A DNA stretch of 64,000 nt, taken from contig NC_045146.1 in the NCBI RefSeq assembly GCF_008831285.2, positions 17,437,289 through 17,501,288 on the forward strand, written 5' to 3'. Position numbers and translations under genes: made by a program. The notes below the pieces were generated by a model. That model worked only from the letters and a program-made list of their open reading frames with translations. It searched no databases and was not told the DNA's origin. This document shows positions 35,990 to 48,233 of this stretch, in pieces. Within the stretch, counting starts at the first letter, position 1, and every line of letters starts with the position of its first letter. Origin of the DNA: Nymphaea colorata (lineage: Eukaryota; Streptophyta; Magnoliopsida; Nymphaeales; Nymphaeaceae).

Positions 35990-36118
35990 GGATAGACTTA
36001 CAGTACATTATTTCAACTTGGGCATCACATTAGAAGAATAGCTTGGAAGTGTTACCATGAGATTTGAATCTTTGATTCCTTGAGTATGAGCCGCCTTGCA
36101 CCCCATGACACTACAGCC
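35990..36118 (-). mobile_element. tRNA-derived SINE-like element, copy B
   Basis: On the minus strand: box A-like GTGCAAGGCGGCTCATACTC, then box B-like AGATTCAAATCTC about 20 bases later, and the tail GTGATGCCCAAGTTGAAATA ending ATGTACTGTAA. Head and tail align with the copies at about 13.3 and 38.9 kb. Confidence 0.45.
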
Positions 36119-38799
36119 TTAAAACTAAAGTTTTTTGAAATTTCCATTTACCAGTTTTTGTGAAAAATGAAACCTTTATTAAGAAAATTATAAAAGAAGT
36201 TTTTTTTTTTTAATTTGCATGCAAAATGTAAGGAAATGAAAATTTTCCCTTTATGACAGCTAATCTTTCACATCAAAGCAAAAAATAGAAGAATATACGA
36301 AGAAACGGTATTTCAATTAAAATTTTAAAATAAACGAATAAGTGCAGTATCGGTCAACATAAGTAATGTTATTCGAGGGTTGACACGAAGTCTCTCTCAA
36401 TCATTAGCTTTGGAAAACGACATTTTATATTGCTGGTAGAAAGCATGACAATGTGAAATTTAATAAGGAAATATATATTGGATTAATACTTACTGAATGA
36501 AGATGCATAATTTCTTTAAAAATTCAGTTATTAATCGCCGATCTTTATGCCCAACGAAACAGAAGAAAACTTTAAAATATCATCACTCAACATTATTGGC
36601 ACGTTCTTATGCAAAAATAGCTAAAGATCATTGTTGAATCAATCCTAAAGTAATTATGAGTGTTTTATTACTGGATAGATAGAGAATAAAGAATAAATAG
36701 TTTATAGGTTTATGATTTGAAAAGTAGATTTCCACGTTTTAAACAACAAATACCATATGGAGTCCATTGGAATTTGAAAGAAGAAGAAACAAAAAATTGA
36801 GTTCTAAGTAATCAATTTGGCGACTTGATCCAGGCTTAAACCTGTCCAGCCAATTCTTGAGCCGGGCTTCGGCTATGTCTGGCTCGGTATGACCCGTCCA
36901 CCTGAGGTTGGTGAACCCTAGCGGGTGAGATGAGACTGGGTCCGGCATGTAGCTTAGCCGGGCTAAGTGATGAGCCTGGTTGACCTCATACCAGCCTTTC
37001 AAAATTTCCATTGCGATGAAGCTAGACGCAGAACCAACCAAATGTGGTGCCCGCACTGGACTTGGGTTAATGAATCAAGTGCCTTTTGGTTAAAAATTCC
37101 ACCTTCAAACTATAACTAAATGAAAACTTCAGTTTCACTTTTCTTTTGTGTTTGTTAACATAAAAGTTTGATTACAAAAATAAAAAAGTGACTTGTTTAA
37201 TGAAAAAGGCTAAAATTCAGAATCCATGAACCATAATTTCTCTTTAAATTGGAATGGAAATCAAAAATTCTATGTTTCGGTTTCCAAATTTCGAAAACAA
37301 AATATTTTGTTTGTTTAATAATTCTAATTTCTTAAAACGTTAGCACTTTGGTTCTAAAATTTCACGATTCTGGGTTTATCAAACGCCCTATTCGGTAGTG
37401 GGGAGTGCATTGGCGAAAACGCTGGGTGCTTCAAATGACAAAATCACCCCCGCACAAAAAAGTGACAAAAAGGTAAAAATGCTCTCCTAAAGACCAAAGC
37501 GAAAGCTTAAAAAAGTAAATTCACATAAAAATGACTAAAATGCCTGATAATTCGAAACGAGGAGCCTTGTTTATGCTCGAGAACGCATCGAATTCGACTC
37601 TCCTGGAAGTTCGTTAAAAAGATGTAACCCGATACAGGTCGACGTGTATCGGCGATACGTATCATCGCTTAAGCTGACGTTTTCGGCCACCGCGTCATAT
37701 GAGCCCCACACGAACATTTAAGTCCGTCCGGTCAACCCTATTGCTCTCAATTTGAAGCACACACGCAAAAAGGGTAACTCCGAGTATGACAAAGTGGACT
37801 TGGACTTTCATTTCACGCCAAAAACTATACATATTTGACGATATCATGGTTTTATCTCAATTTTTTGTATATAGTAATTTCATAATCTCATAACTGCGGA
37901 TAAGGAAATTTTAGATATTTCATTGGCGCTTTCAATTTTTCATTCTCAATTATATATGCAAAATAAATTATGTTCACATGTATATATAAACTCAAGATAT
38001 TCAATTTACATAATCTAAACCATACATCAATGCACTCAGTATAGAAGAATAGTGACTATGAGAATATCAAATCGACGATTAGACCTTCACCAATCTATCA
38101 GTTTGGCTAGCTATGTGATGTGCCGCTTCAACTGAGAATTTATCGTAACTGTGATGGGCAGCGGCCGGCGGTGGACCACCCCAAATGACACACCACTTGG
38201 CTGATTGAGGCACTTGTGCCTCATGGAAAGGTTGATTTAGATCTAGATCCAGATCCAGACTTTCTACATAACTTTCGTTACGATTCCAGAAACTTGCTAA
38301 TGTATTTGATTATCCAGTAAACTTGCACCACACCCAAGTTTTATCAGGTGCAGGTGGATCTGGATATTATTCCCGTGTCGAAGACACAGATCCAAAACAG
38401 ACTGCTCTCAGGTAGGCCCGTATCTAATATCTTGTTCTTTAATCTGGCTCATATGTAGGATCTCACCAAGTCAACGAATACAATGCTGACTCACACGATC
38501 AACCGATTTTGGATTTTGATTCACATCAAAGTTTCCAGATAATGCATGTCTCGAGCAATGATATCCAATCCGTACATTTTTTTGCTTGTAAACAAAGTGT
38601 TGGTTCGGACCATTTTCATTTCTTTCGTTCTACATCGTTGCCGCTGCGAAAAGAGGAACCGTTTCAAGCTCGACCTCATTAAATCTCTTAGATTTTGGAT
38701 CATCCATGACATGGGTTCATAGATCCAATATATTTTACATTCCATTGTAAGAAGCGAGACCTGAAGGTCATCTATTTTCCTTGTTGAGCTGCGTCGGTG
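36119..38799. other. Intergenic, no supported gene
   Basis: AT-rich to about 36.7 kb. At 36.83-36.98 kb there is a GC-richer patch of GGGCT/AGCCCG-type words of repeat character. At about 37610-37690 there are GTATCGGCGATACG-type words like those in E2F intron 6. No gene is seen. Confidence 0.35.
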
Positions 38800-38950
38800 T
38801 CAATGATAGCGACGGTACACCCTTCAACTTGTGTATCACGCCCTACCACCTTAAGACACAAAAACATAACGCCCACGAGAATCGAATTAGAGACTTGTCT
38901 TCATATACAGACCCTTAACTCGACCAGCTACACTATGCCTCTTAAGTCAA
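38800..38950 (-). mobile_element. tRNA-derived SINE-like element, copy C
   Basis: On the minus strand: box A-like TAGTGTAGCTGGTCGAG, box B-like AATTCGATTCTCGTG about 35 bases later, and a tail GTGATACACAAGTTGAAGGG continuing TGTACCGTCGCTATCATTG. It is the best-preserved tail of the family. Confidence 0.45.
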
Positions 38951-39456
38951 TCCAATCTAATATATTTTCATCTCTTTCATTTTATACCCAAAGTTTTAGA
39001 AAATCTACGGATCCAGTAGTATCTTTTGTCCTTAAGAAATCCAGATCAGTCCGGGACTCTTCTTGGTTAGAAATCCAATCTGATTTGATCCTCATTTGAA
39101 AGCAAATTCCTCGGACGTTTACATCCAACCGGGTCAGGTCAGGTCAGGTCCTTATTATCATATGTGAGTCAGACGTCAGACTCAGATCGGGCTCCGGTTA
39201 CGAAACTGGACAGGTAACCAGAATCCAACCGCCAAACCGGATCCGAAATTTGCGACGACTAAACAGATCCATAATTAGTCGGTTATAGGAGCATGTGCCC
39301 GACCCGTTTATATCTGGACAGGCTCTCAGTCGGACCCGGTGGGACATGAGATCCGAGATCCGGATGGAGACGATGGGGTGGATGAGTCCCGTGTGGAGAT
39401 ATATCTGTTTGAGTAAAACGCGGGTCCTCGAAGATTCGAACCTCAACCACATGTTA

Positions 39457-39483
39457 TTTCCCGCTGTTCCGTGACGTATAAAA
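39457..39483 (+). promoter_or_regulatory. E2F consensus site and TATA box of the E2F gene
   Basis: TTTCCCGC at 39457-39464 matches the E2F consensus TTTSSCGC exactly. TATAAAA at 39477-39483 follows 12 bases later. The CT-rich leader (about 39530-39620) and the ATG at 39741 lie downstream, so transcription probably starts near 39510. The layout suggests control of this gene by E2F activity, including its own product. That is inference from the motif and its position. Confidence 0.6.
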
Positions 39484-39740
39484 CCCTCCAAAAACACCTC
39501 ACCAGTTAAAAATATTAAAATTAAAGAAGAAGCTCTCTTCCCCCTCCTTCCCTCCCTCCTTCCCTCTTTTCTATTTTTCCCTCCTTCCTCTCTCTCTCCC
39601 TCCCTCTCCTCCGCTTCCCTCCTCCGATCTCTTCTCCCGCCAATTCTCTCCGGCCGTCGATCTCCAACCGTTTCCGGGATCGCGTGGGAATTTCTTCTGT
39701 CGGATTTTGTCTTGCCGGCCTCGATCGTGCGGGAGGTGCG

Positions 39741-42397
39741 ATGTCCGAGGTAGGAGGTTCGAATCTGGCGCGCCCTCCCCCTCTAGGGCCGATCCGCCAC
39801 ACCCTCAAACGCCACCGCCCCTTCCCCTGCTCCGATCCCACCTTCGCTCCTCCTCCAGAGCTGCGCCATCTGCTTGATCCCGAGAGGAAGATTGCCGCCG
39901 AGGCGGCTGCGGGTCCTGGCGAGCCCAAGGAGGAATCAATCTTCGCCAAGCTCCACGTACGATCTTCGTTGCTTTTCGCCGTGAATTATATTTGCTGTGT
40001 TTTCTTCTTGAGGATAGGAGCTTTTCGTCTTGCTTTTGTTTGTGATCGGTGCGCGCGGTCGGCGTCGGCCTCACCGTTAAAGACGGAGTTGTACGCGGTT
40101 TATTGATCTTTCTGGTTGTTGCTTTGTTTTTTGGTTATGTGCGTTATATGAATTTTTGTTGTGTGCGTTCGAGTACGCCTGTTCCGTCTGTGCTCGCCCA
40201 TGATCGTTTTGTTGCCTTCTTCTTCTCGGTCTCTCGATCCTTTTCCCGGCGTCAAAAGCTACACTCTTTCCTGTACTCGCTTGGTTCTTTGGCCAAAGGC
40301 GGTTCCGACTGGGCGATTTTGAATGTTCTACACAACACCCGCCTGTGTCTCGCCCTCTCTGTCTTTTTGTTGCGATCGGTTTCGTTTGCGCGCCTTGGGA
40401 AATTATACAACCTCATTTTCCCTTTTCGTGCTATTATTTTTCTTGCTTCACGAATTTTGTTAATCAGCGGTAAGAGCAGGATGGCCTAGATTCCGATAAC
40501 CAATGTAGAATTTATTTCGATTTGTTGTTTTATCTGGTTCATTTTTTTGCTCATCTAGATACTAGCTTTGAGGTTTGCGATTCAGATTTTTGCGATAATT
40601 TCTCCATTTGAGTTTCTCTTGAGCTGGTGTTGTTGTTGGCTTTGTTGTTTACTCAGAAGTCGGAAGTTAGTGGAGAGAATGGCTTCAATGATGCCGAAAA
40701 TGGCTTTCTGATTGGAATCTCCTTACGAAAGTAAAGATTTTACCTTCAAGTATTAGCTAAAAGTTTTCGTCTTCAAATTGGAGTGGAAGCTAGAGCCTCA
40801 GGAAAGAGGAGTCCCTTTTCTTCTCTGTCTTCTTTATAGTGAAATCAGAGACCGGGAAGGCCTTGCGTGCATGAAAGAAAAACAAGAACTCAGAAGGGAT
40901 GCTTAGTTAATGCTGAAGAGCTGATGAACTAACGCCATAGTTGCACAGTGGGTCCCACCTGAAGCTTGCCTTAACATCCAAATACGACAGACCAAGAAGA
41001 TTGGTAAACAAGCAATAAAAGAAGGAAAAATCTATCCATTTGGACAAAATAAATTAGCCAGTTGATATTTAATAAAGTTACAAGGAAATGAATGCCATTT
41101 ACAGTTCTTGTCAAAGGACACAAAACGAACGAATGAAATAATCACAAATCAGTACCCAGTGATGGGGCTATTTGATGCCCCTCAAACGAACTGCTCACTG
41201 TGCTTGCAATTTATTTTAGGTCGTGCAATTTTCTCTCATCTAGGTTGCATCTTGTTTGTCATCCGTCATTCTGTGATCTATCCTTTTGCCTTATATTTGT
41301 TTTCTGCTATTTTATTTGTTTTTGATTCCTTTCCTTGCTGCATAGTCTGCATTTAGAAATTATATTCCTCTTTGTGGCCTTCCTTATATTTTGGGCTGTT
41401 GCATCAAGCTTCAAGACTATCTGCTGAATGAACTTGTCCAAATCCATGCTTTTGGTGAATTTACTGTAGTGCTCTCTTATAGTTGATGCAGATGTTGGAA
41501 GCTGAAAGTTGTCGAACCAAAACTGTTGAATGGGCCGTTGGACAAGGACATTCTAAACCAGCTGCTAGTCACACACACACATCAGTATCAAAAGCTATTG
41601 GGAAGCGTAATAATAAGCAAAAGGTTTTGAAAAATGGAAAAAATGCACAGCAAATTCCTGGATCAAATGCTGGTGAAAATACACATTCATAGCCCTGTTA
41701 TTCTCAGAGATCAAGATAATCTACCTAGTGGAATTTGCATGGAGTATTCTTATGTTTATATTTACTGCAGATTCACCTCCTGACAATTCTTTGACTCCAA
41801 GTAATAGCTGCCGTTATGACAGTTCTCTAGGTATGCAGATGATTGATATCTTAGAGGCATTGCATTTGCTGTAATAGTTACTATAACAAGGATGCATGTT
41901 TTATACAGGCTTGTTGACAAAGAAATTTGTCAATCTAATCAAGTATGCAGAAGATGGAAGCATTGACTTAAATCAAGCCGCAGAGACGTTGGAGGTTGGA
42001 ATACTTTCTGAAGCATTTTAACGTTGAAATCTCAATCTTCTAGTTGATCTAGTTCTACTAACCTTGTTCATTAAAACCTGTTCATTTGATAGGTACAAAA
42101 GAGGAGAATATATGACATAACAAATGTCCTGGAGGGTATAGGACTAATTGAAAAACAGCTGAAGAACAGAATACGCTGGAAGTAATGGAGCAGAACTTTT
42201 TGCAATAATGTTATTTTATGGATTTGAATAAATTATGAAAACTAACTCAGAATATGACAGGGGATCTGATGCATCAAGGCCTGGGGATATGGACAGTGAG
42301 GCTGCAAGGTTGAAGGTAGTTATCCTGTGTCTGCAGAACTGTAATATTAGTTCCAATTTTCCTTGTTTGCATAGCAGTATTTGAATAGCCATCTCTT

Positions 42398-42431
<34 letters not shown>

Positions 42432-45400
42432 GAGAGAGAGAGAGCAGTATTATTAATTATGAGTACTTGTGTACACTAGTGTCAGCCATCTGTTAGATAT
42501 AATTGGATGACTTTGAATGGACATATGTATTTCAAAAGGTCAACAATGATTACCTTTATAGGCTGGCAAATTTCCTTTTGTGTTCACACTTCACATTTTT
42601 TTACCGTAGATTTATATAGGCTAAAGGCTGAGATTAGAGCATACTAATGCTCATATTTGGTGGCGCTCATATTCTAAATGCCTTTATAGTTTATGTATAT
42701 AGATAGTGAATATGTGCATGTCTTTTCTGGTACATATCTCAAGTTCATGTTGCTTAGATTTTAGCATGTCTTTTTTATTAGCGGGTCCATGAACAGTTTT
42801 TCCTGTCCTTGAGCAATTTGATGTGCTCAAAGGTATCTTTCTCTAGTTCTAGAATATGTATTGCTTAATCCCCTTCCCTACTTTGGGGGAAAAAAATAAT
42901 ACGGACAAAAAGAACTGAAAGTACTAGAAACTTGAGCATTCTGTCACCTTTGGAGCTTTCCAATTTGTACAGGGTTGATAAATGGAATCTGTTGGTGAAT
43001 GTATCGTATTGACAAGTCCTAGTAAACAACATATAAAGGAGATACAGAAAATTGTAAACAACCTATTTTTCAATTGCAGTGGGATGTATTTGGGAAGAAT
43101 ATTAGGTTATAAAATCTTGAGATTGGATCCAAATGGGTTGAGTTAGTAATAGTGTCTAGTGCTGTATAAGGATATAGGGCCACAATTCCTACTTTTAAGT
43201 TTTAACCTATGATGAAGCTTCTGGCACAAGCATCAACATGGTCTAGCATGTGTATCTATGTTTGTATTGTGTACTTTTGGAATGATGCCCATGAAGATGA
43301 TATCTACCATGCACACATCTGTGCTTCACTCATTTTCTACTGGTTGACAAGGCTTACCTCTTATAAAAAAAGTGAAGGGTTATTAGTGTTGTCCATGCCG
43401 TATGATATGTATCATCTCTTTTTTTTAAAAAAAAAAAATTATGATAAGATGCACCACCCATATTACAAATAGATAGTGTATCGTATATGTATCATATGAA
43501 TTGTACGATACAGAGCCCGTACCGTTCAATATGGATCAAAATCTTGAAAACTCTAATTTTGTTGCATGGAATCAGCCATAATTTTTTTCCCTGATTCTTA
43601 CTATTTTTTAAATTTAAAGAATGTGACCTTGAGCTGTCAGTTTGACTTCTAAAAGTATTTTTGAGAAGATATGTATCACCCAATCCGTAAGATTGATCAA
43701 CTCATAATGGGTCTCATATATTGTCAGTTCTACTAGTTGTATCTATTTGTGAGCATGTATGTAGTTACTAATAGCTACCACATGGTTTATGTGCCAAACA
43801 AATCTAAGCACCTAAAAAGTACTGTAGCGTTCTTTAAACTTAATATAAACATTATTGCGTATCTTGGCTTGAATAAACCTTGACTATGATTTTTTTTTTT
43901 GCATTATATGAATGACTATTTGCACTCTTTAAAAGATGGTCAAATGGATATCAAAATAAATACATTTTGGTTGTGCATAACTATACTCCTTGGGTCTTGA
44001 AATAACTTAATGGTCATAAAACATTTTTTTCTTATTTGAAAGACAAAAGGTAGGATCTTCTATAATAAACCATGAATGCTCTAATTTTCTTGCATTGGAA
44101 TCAGACGCAGATTTTTTATTTTTTTCCTTGATTTTTTCTCTATTTTTTAATTTTTAATTAAAATAACTTTGTGATACATTTATGATATGATACGATATTT
44201 TACGATGTAGTGTATCTATTAGCCTGACTGATATGGGTTCGATTCAGTTTTTACGACATTGATGTGTATATATACATACTTATATGTACATACATATAAT
44301 TATATATATATATATATATATATGTTGTATTTTTATTTATATTTATCTAAAGAGAGATTATTAGTTTCACTTACATGACTATTTGTCTTTAATTTATGCT
44401 AACAGGCTCACTAAACCACTTTTTTTTGCTTGTTTTATTTTTACCTCCACCCTTTTCCCTTACATTTTTTTCCCTTTCTTTATAGCTAAATTGCTAATAT
44501 TTGTAGATTAGATCTAAGTTGAAGAAGTTGGAACCTAGATATGTATTTATGGTTGAAGTTTAGTTCTTGATCAGATTTTTCACACATGCCTTGTTAATTG
44601 TGCAAAACAAGGACATGAAAGGTCTATGTTTCCAACAGAAAAAGATGCACATAAGTGCTGCCTAGGTCATCTACGCTTTCTAGAAGTTTACTGCCTATAA
44701 CTGCCTTTGTGCTTATGTTTTCTTATGACATTGTAAAAACTAGTTAAGTTTGAAACATTGGTTATTTTAATTTCTTACAGGGTTAAAATTAGCTATTTTG
44801 ATTCTAGATTATCAATTTGGAATTATCCAATTAGGCATACCCCTTAACTCGAAACAGTTTTATCTTCCTGTAGGGGGAAAACAGATAAAAGTTGTATTGA
44901 CATCAAAACCTTTTCAAAATATTTTAATATTGAATAATTAATGCTTACACGATGTGCAGTTACATAATTCACAGTGAAATATCCAATGTTAAAAAATTTA
45001 GACATCATGTGAATGATAACTAATGTACTTGATTTTATCCTATCTCCACATCAAAAGTTATTTTGGGAGAGAGAGAGAGAGAAATAATTAGGAGATGGAA
45101 AGAGAGAAGTTATTAATTCTTCAAACGTAATATTGATCAAGATAGGGTCAGAGGTATGAAGAAATCAGAAGTTAGTTTCCAGACTTGGCAAGTATTCTTG
45201 CCAAATGCCAACTAACTTTTATAAAAATGCCTGTACGCTCTTGAAAATTTTCTTGTAATGTCATATATGTCACACAAATGACCTTAATAGTTAATACTCC
45301 TCCAAGTCCAAATTACTGAAAGTCATTAAAACTTTGAAAAAGTTGATGTCATTTTCAAAAAGTTATAGAAGTGATCGTGATAATTGAGAAGTTACTAACA

Positions 45401-48233
45401 TGATGATTAGCCACTTGTTTTTCTTTACATTTATCCATTATTAGTAATTAAAAATCCTAGGTAGAAATGTGAGGTTAGAAACAACTCTGCTACTCTCCTA
45501 ACAATATTTAGTCGTGTGGAACTTCTAAGTTCTATCCACTCTGCCCTTCTCTCAGTTGTAATATATCCAGAAAAATAAGTTAAGTAGCCAACAAAGACTC
45601 CAGTCGTTTGGCAGGGGAAACTTGTGAATGTTCACAAGTTGGCTAGATGCTACCAGTTCAAAACATGGCGAGAGCATCCCTATAGCTGAAAGGTTGATGG
45701 TTGGTATAGTTGCTGCTTCCCAATGTCTAGCTGCATGGCACATGGGTGCAACACGCTTGTAGAATTCAGTTTTTCGTTTTTTTTTTTGGTCAAAAGCAGT
45801 TAGTCAGAAAATGTCTGTAGCTTGTGCCTTGTAGTGTTGAAATTTTTGTGGAACCTAGCTGCTTTGTAGGGCTTTTTAGATGGTTGTTGACTGTATCTTA
45901 AGTAATTGTTTTGCACCACATACTTGAGCATGTGATTTTTTGACCCCTTGAATTTGTTTGACATGGTCAAAGTTGTATTGGCAGGCTGAAGTTGCTAACC
46001 TTTATTTTGAAGATCTGGCACTTGATGAAGAGATAAGGTTTGACATGGTGACAGAACATTTATATCTTATTTTGGTTTTTTAGATACTGAGTTATTGTGA
46101 TTTTGGCAGAGAAATGCAAGACTCTTTGAGAATGTTATCTGATGATCCAAAAAATCAAAGGTATGAAAACTTTTCTGAATTAAGAAGCAAAATGTTTTTT
46201 TTCCTCCCTTTGTTCATCCTTGTGTACACAGGGCTGTTATATTTGACCTTCTGATTAAGTAGATTTTTGTTCTCCAGATTTCTTTATGTGACTCAAGATG
46301 ACATCAAAAATCTTCCTTGCTTTCAGGTTTGATATGCCAAGCGCTCGTCTTATGCTCAGTAGTGTTAGTGTGTTTTATTTATTAGTCATGACTTTTTTAG
46401 AATGGCTTTCAATTGTTTGATTATTTTCTGCTTATTGTGTAGAATGAAACGCTTATTTCCATAAAAGCTCCTCATGGCACCACATTGGAAGTCCCAGATC
46501 CTGATGATGTAAATGAAACTTATAGCATTTGATTGGTAAACACACAAAAGTTTAAAGAGAAACTAATCCCTCTGCAATATTATTGGTGACAGAATGATGG
46601 ATATCCACAAAGGCGCTATCAAATGCTTCTTAGAAGCATGCTGGGTCCAATAGAAGTCTTCCTAGTCAGGTAGCTTAAATCTTTATTTGTTTTCCTTTCT
46701 GTCCTTTTTCGTCCTGCTGTTAGCTACCCTTTACGAGCCAAAGAAGACTGTAGTCTGGTTCAGAGTCCTTCAGTACGTAGTGTAAAATCCAAATTAACTT
46801 GAAGTTTTAAACCATTTGATACCTGATGCTGATGCAACTTTAAGATGGTTAGAATACTTGAAGAACTCAGTCGCCATAGGTTTTCCATTGTTGATATTGA
46901 AATTTAAACTGACGTATCCTTATCCTGACTTTTCCAATAGTCATTTGGAAGACACCAATCAGGTCAGGCTACCAGATTCAGCAATGGATATGTCTGCAGC
47001 ACAGGAGCTTTACACGCAGGGGGATCATGATGCAGGAACTCTTGCAAATGTAGAGGTGCAAGACAGAGATGTTGGTACCATTTACTCACAACCCTCGTCA
47101 TCTGGAATCATGAAGATCATACCCCATGAAGAGTCTAACGTGAGTAGTTATTGATCAATTGATTTATTTCTTGATTTTGTAAAATCGTCCCTGGATGGCC
47201 AACAAGAACTGTCCACCTGGCTGGGGTTTGAGCTGGATATCTGGTCCCAGTTATCATTTATTGAATCTCTTTGGAGTAAGCTTCTTAGAAAGGGAAATTG
47301 CACCCTACTGGTTTGAACTTGACAGCTTGCACATCCAAGGATCAAAACAGAGACCAGAACATAGAACATAAGTCTCCAAAGGGGCATTTCTGTGGCAGGG
47401 AACGTGTCTTGATTCCGTATCTCCAATTACCTACTAGGCTCGCACGTCCCAAAAAAACTTGGGTGGGAGTGCAGCGAGGATAAACACACACATGTATGTA
47501 TAGTTTTTTTTTAGCTTAATGTGTCCTTTTTTAAAAAAACTTTTATTACTGTAAATAAAGAAAGAGAGGGAGAGAGAAGAAAAAGACAGAGGGAAAAGAT
47601 TTTGAAAGTGAATAGGAGAGGGTGCGGTTGGAGTGCATGTCGGAGCTGCACCCATGTCGTGTTGATGTGGGTGCTGCCCTTTTTTGAAGAGTTTGTGTAA
47701 CATAAGTCCTAACCCATGAAACCCATACCTTGCCCCAGAATCAATGGCAAATAGTGGAAAATGAAGTTCAAGCCTGAATTAGAAAACTATTGGACAGGTT
47801 GAATAGGGCAAGACTTTGGCTGTAGGTTGCAATCTCTTGGCATTGACATGTGGGGTTGATGAGGAAAAAGCATACTGTGGCATGTTTATGCTGTCAATGT
47901 GGCACGTATTTGACATCTTCGAAGCTGCTTTTTTCCTTTTTGGATGCGTTGGATGGTTACGATTTAGCTTTTGGAACTAATGCAGGGAGATGCAGATTAT
48001 TGGCTTCTTTCTGAACCTGAAGTTGGCATCACAGAAATGTGGACATCTAATGGTACTCTCTCTCTCTCTCTCTCTCTCTCTAATGTTTTCTGGTCTTGCT
48101 TGAACCGTGGTTAGAACTAAAGACAGATGCATAATGAAGACAAGCACATTTACTGGATCTAATCCATTTACCTTTGACTGCAATTGCAGTTAATTCGGAT
48201 AGACGCAAAGGAACAGAACTCCATCCTGGCTGA
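39741..48233 (+). CDS. E2F: E2F transcription factor (typical, DP-dependent E2F)
   Basis: Fourteen exons in perfect phase: 39741-39956, 41492-41672, 41771-41830, 41909-41994, 42093-42181, 42261-42315, 45985-46037, 46110-46160, 46278-46326, 46443-46508, 46593-46669, 46941-47139, 47986-48052 and 48190-48233; 430 residues. The winged-helix DNA-binding domain spans about 153-211, with [19 protein letters not shown] and the RRxYD DNA-contact motif at 185-189. A leucine-rich dimerisation helix ([20 protein letters not shown]) and the marked box ([15 protein letters not shown] to [15 protein letters not shown]) follow. The C terminus has [16 protein letters not shown] at about 398-413, the transactivation/retinoblastoma-binding motif. 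There is a single DNA-binding domain, so it is a canonical E2F that needs a DP partner, not a DEL type. It acts in the nucleus on S-phase genes under RBR control. Activator or repressor subclass is not resolved. Intron 6 is 3.7 kb. Confidence 0.95.
42394..42445. repeat. Composite microsatellite (CT)n(AT)n(AG)n in E2F intron 6
   Basis: CT repeat, then about 16 bases of AT, then a GA repeat, giving a near-perfect palindrome with the same design as the one at 22637-22711. Confidence 0.9.
42446..45984. other. Remainder of E2F intron 6, with an internal duplication of a repeat
   Basis: Two regions (about 43460-43640 and 44080-44230) share the phrase CTCTAATTTT(G/C)TTGCAT and GGAATCAG, then T-rich tract and TATGATACGATA-type words. 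They appear to be diverged copies of one dispersed repeat. An (AT)n run lies at about 44296-44323. No nested gene was found. Confidence 0.45.

Noticed and set aside
39521..39949. 142-codon minus-strand frame
   Set aside because: Antisense shadow of the E2F leader and first exon; Gly/Arg/Glu-rich from CT and GC tracts.
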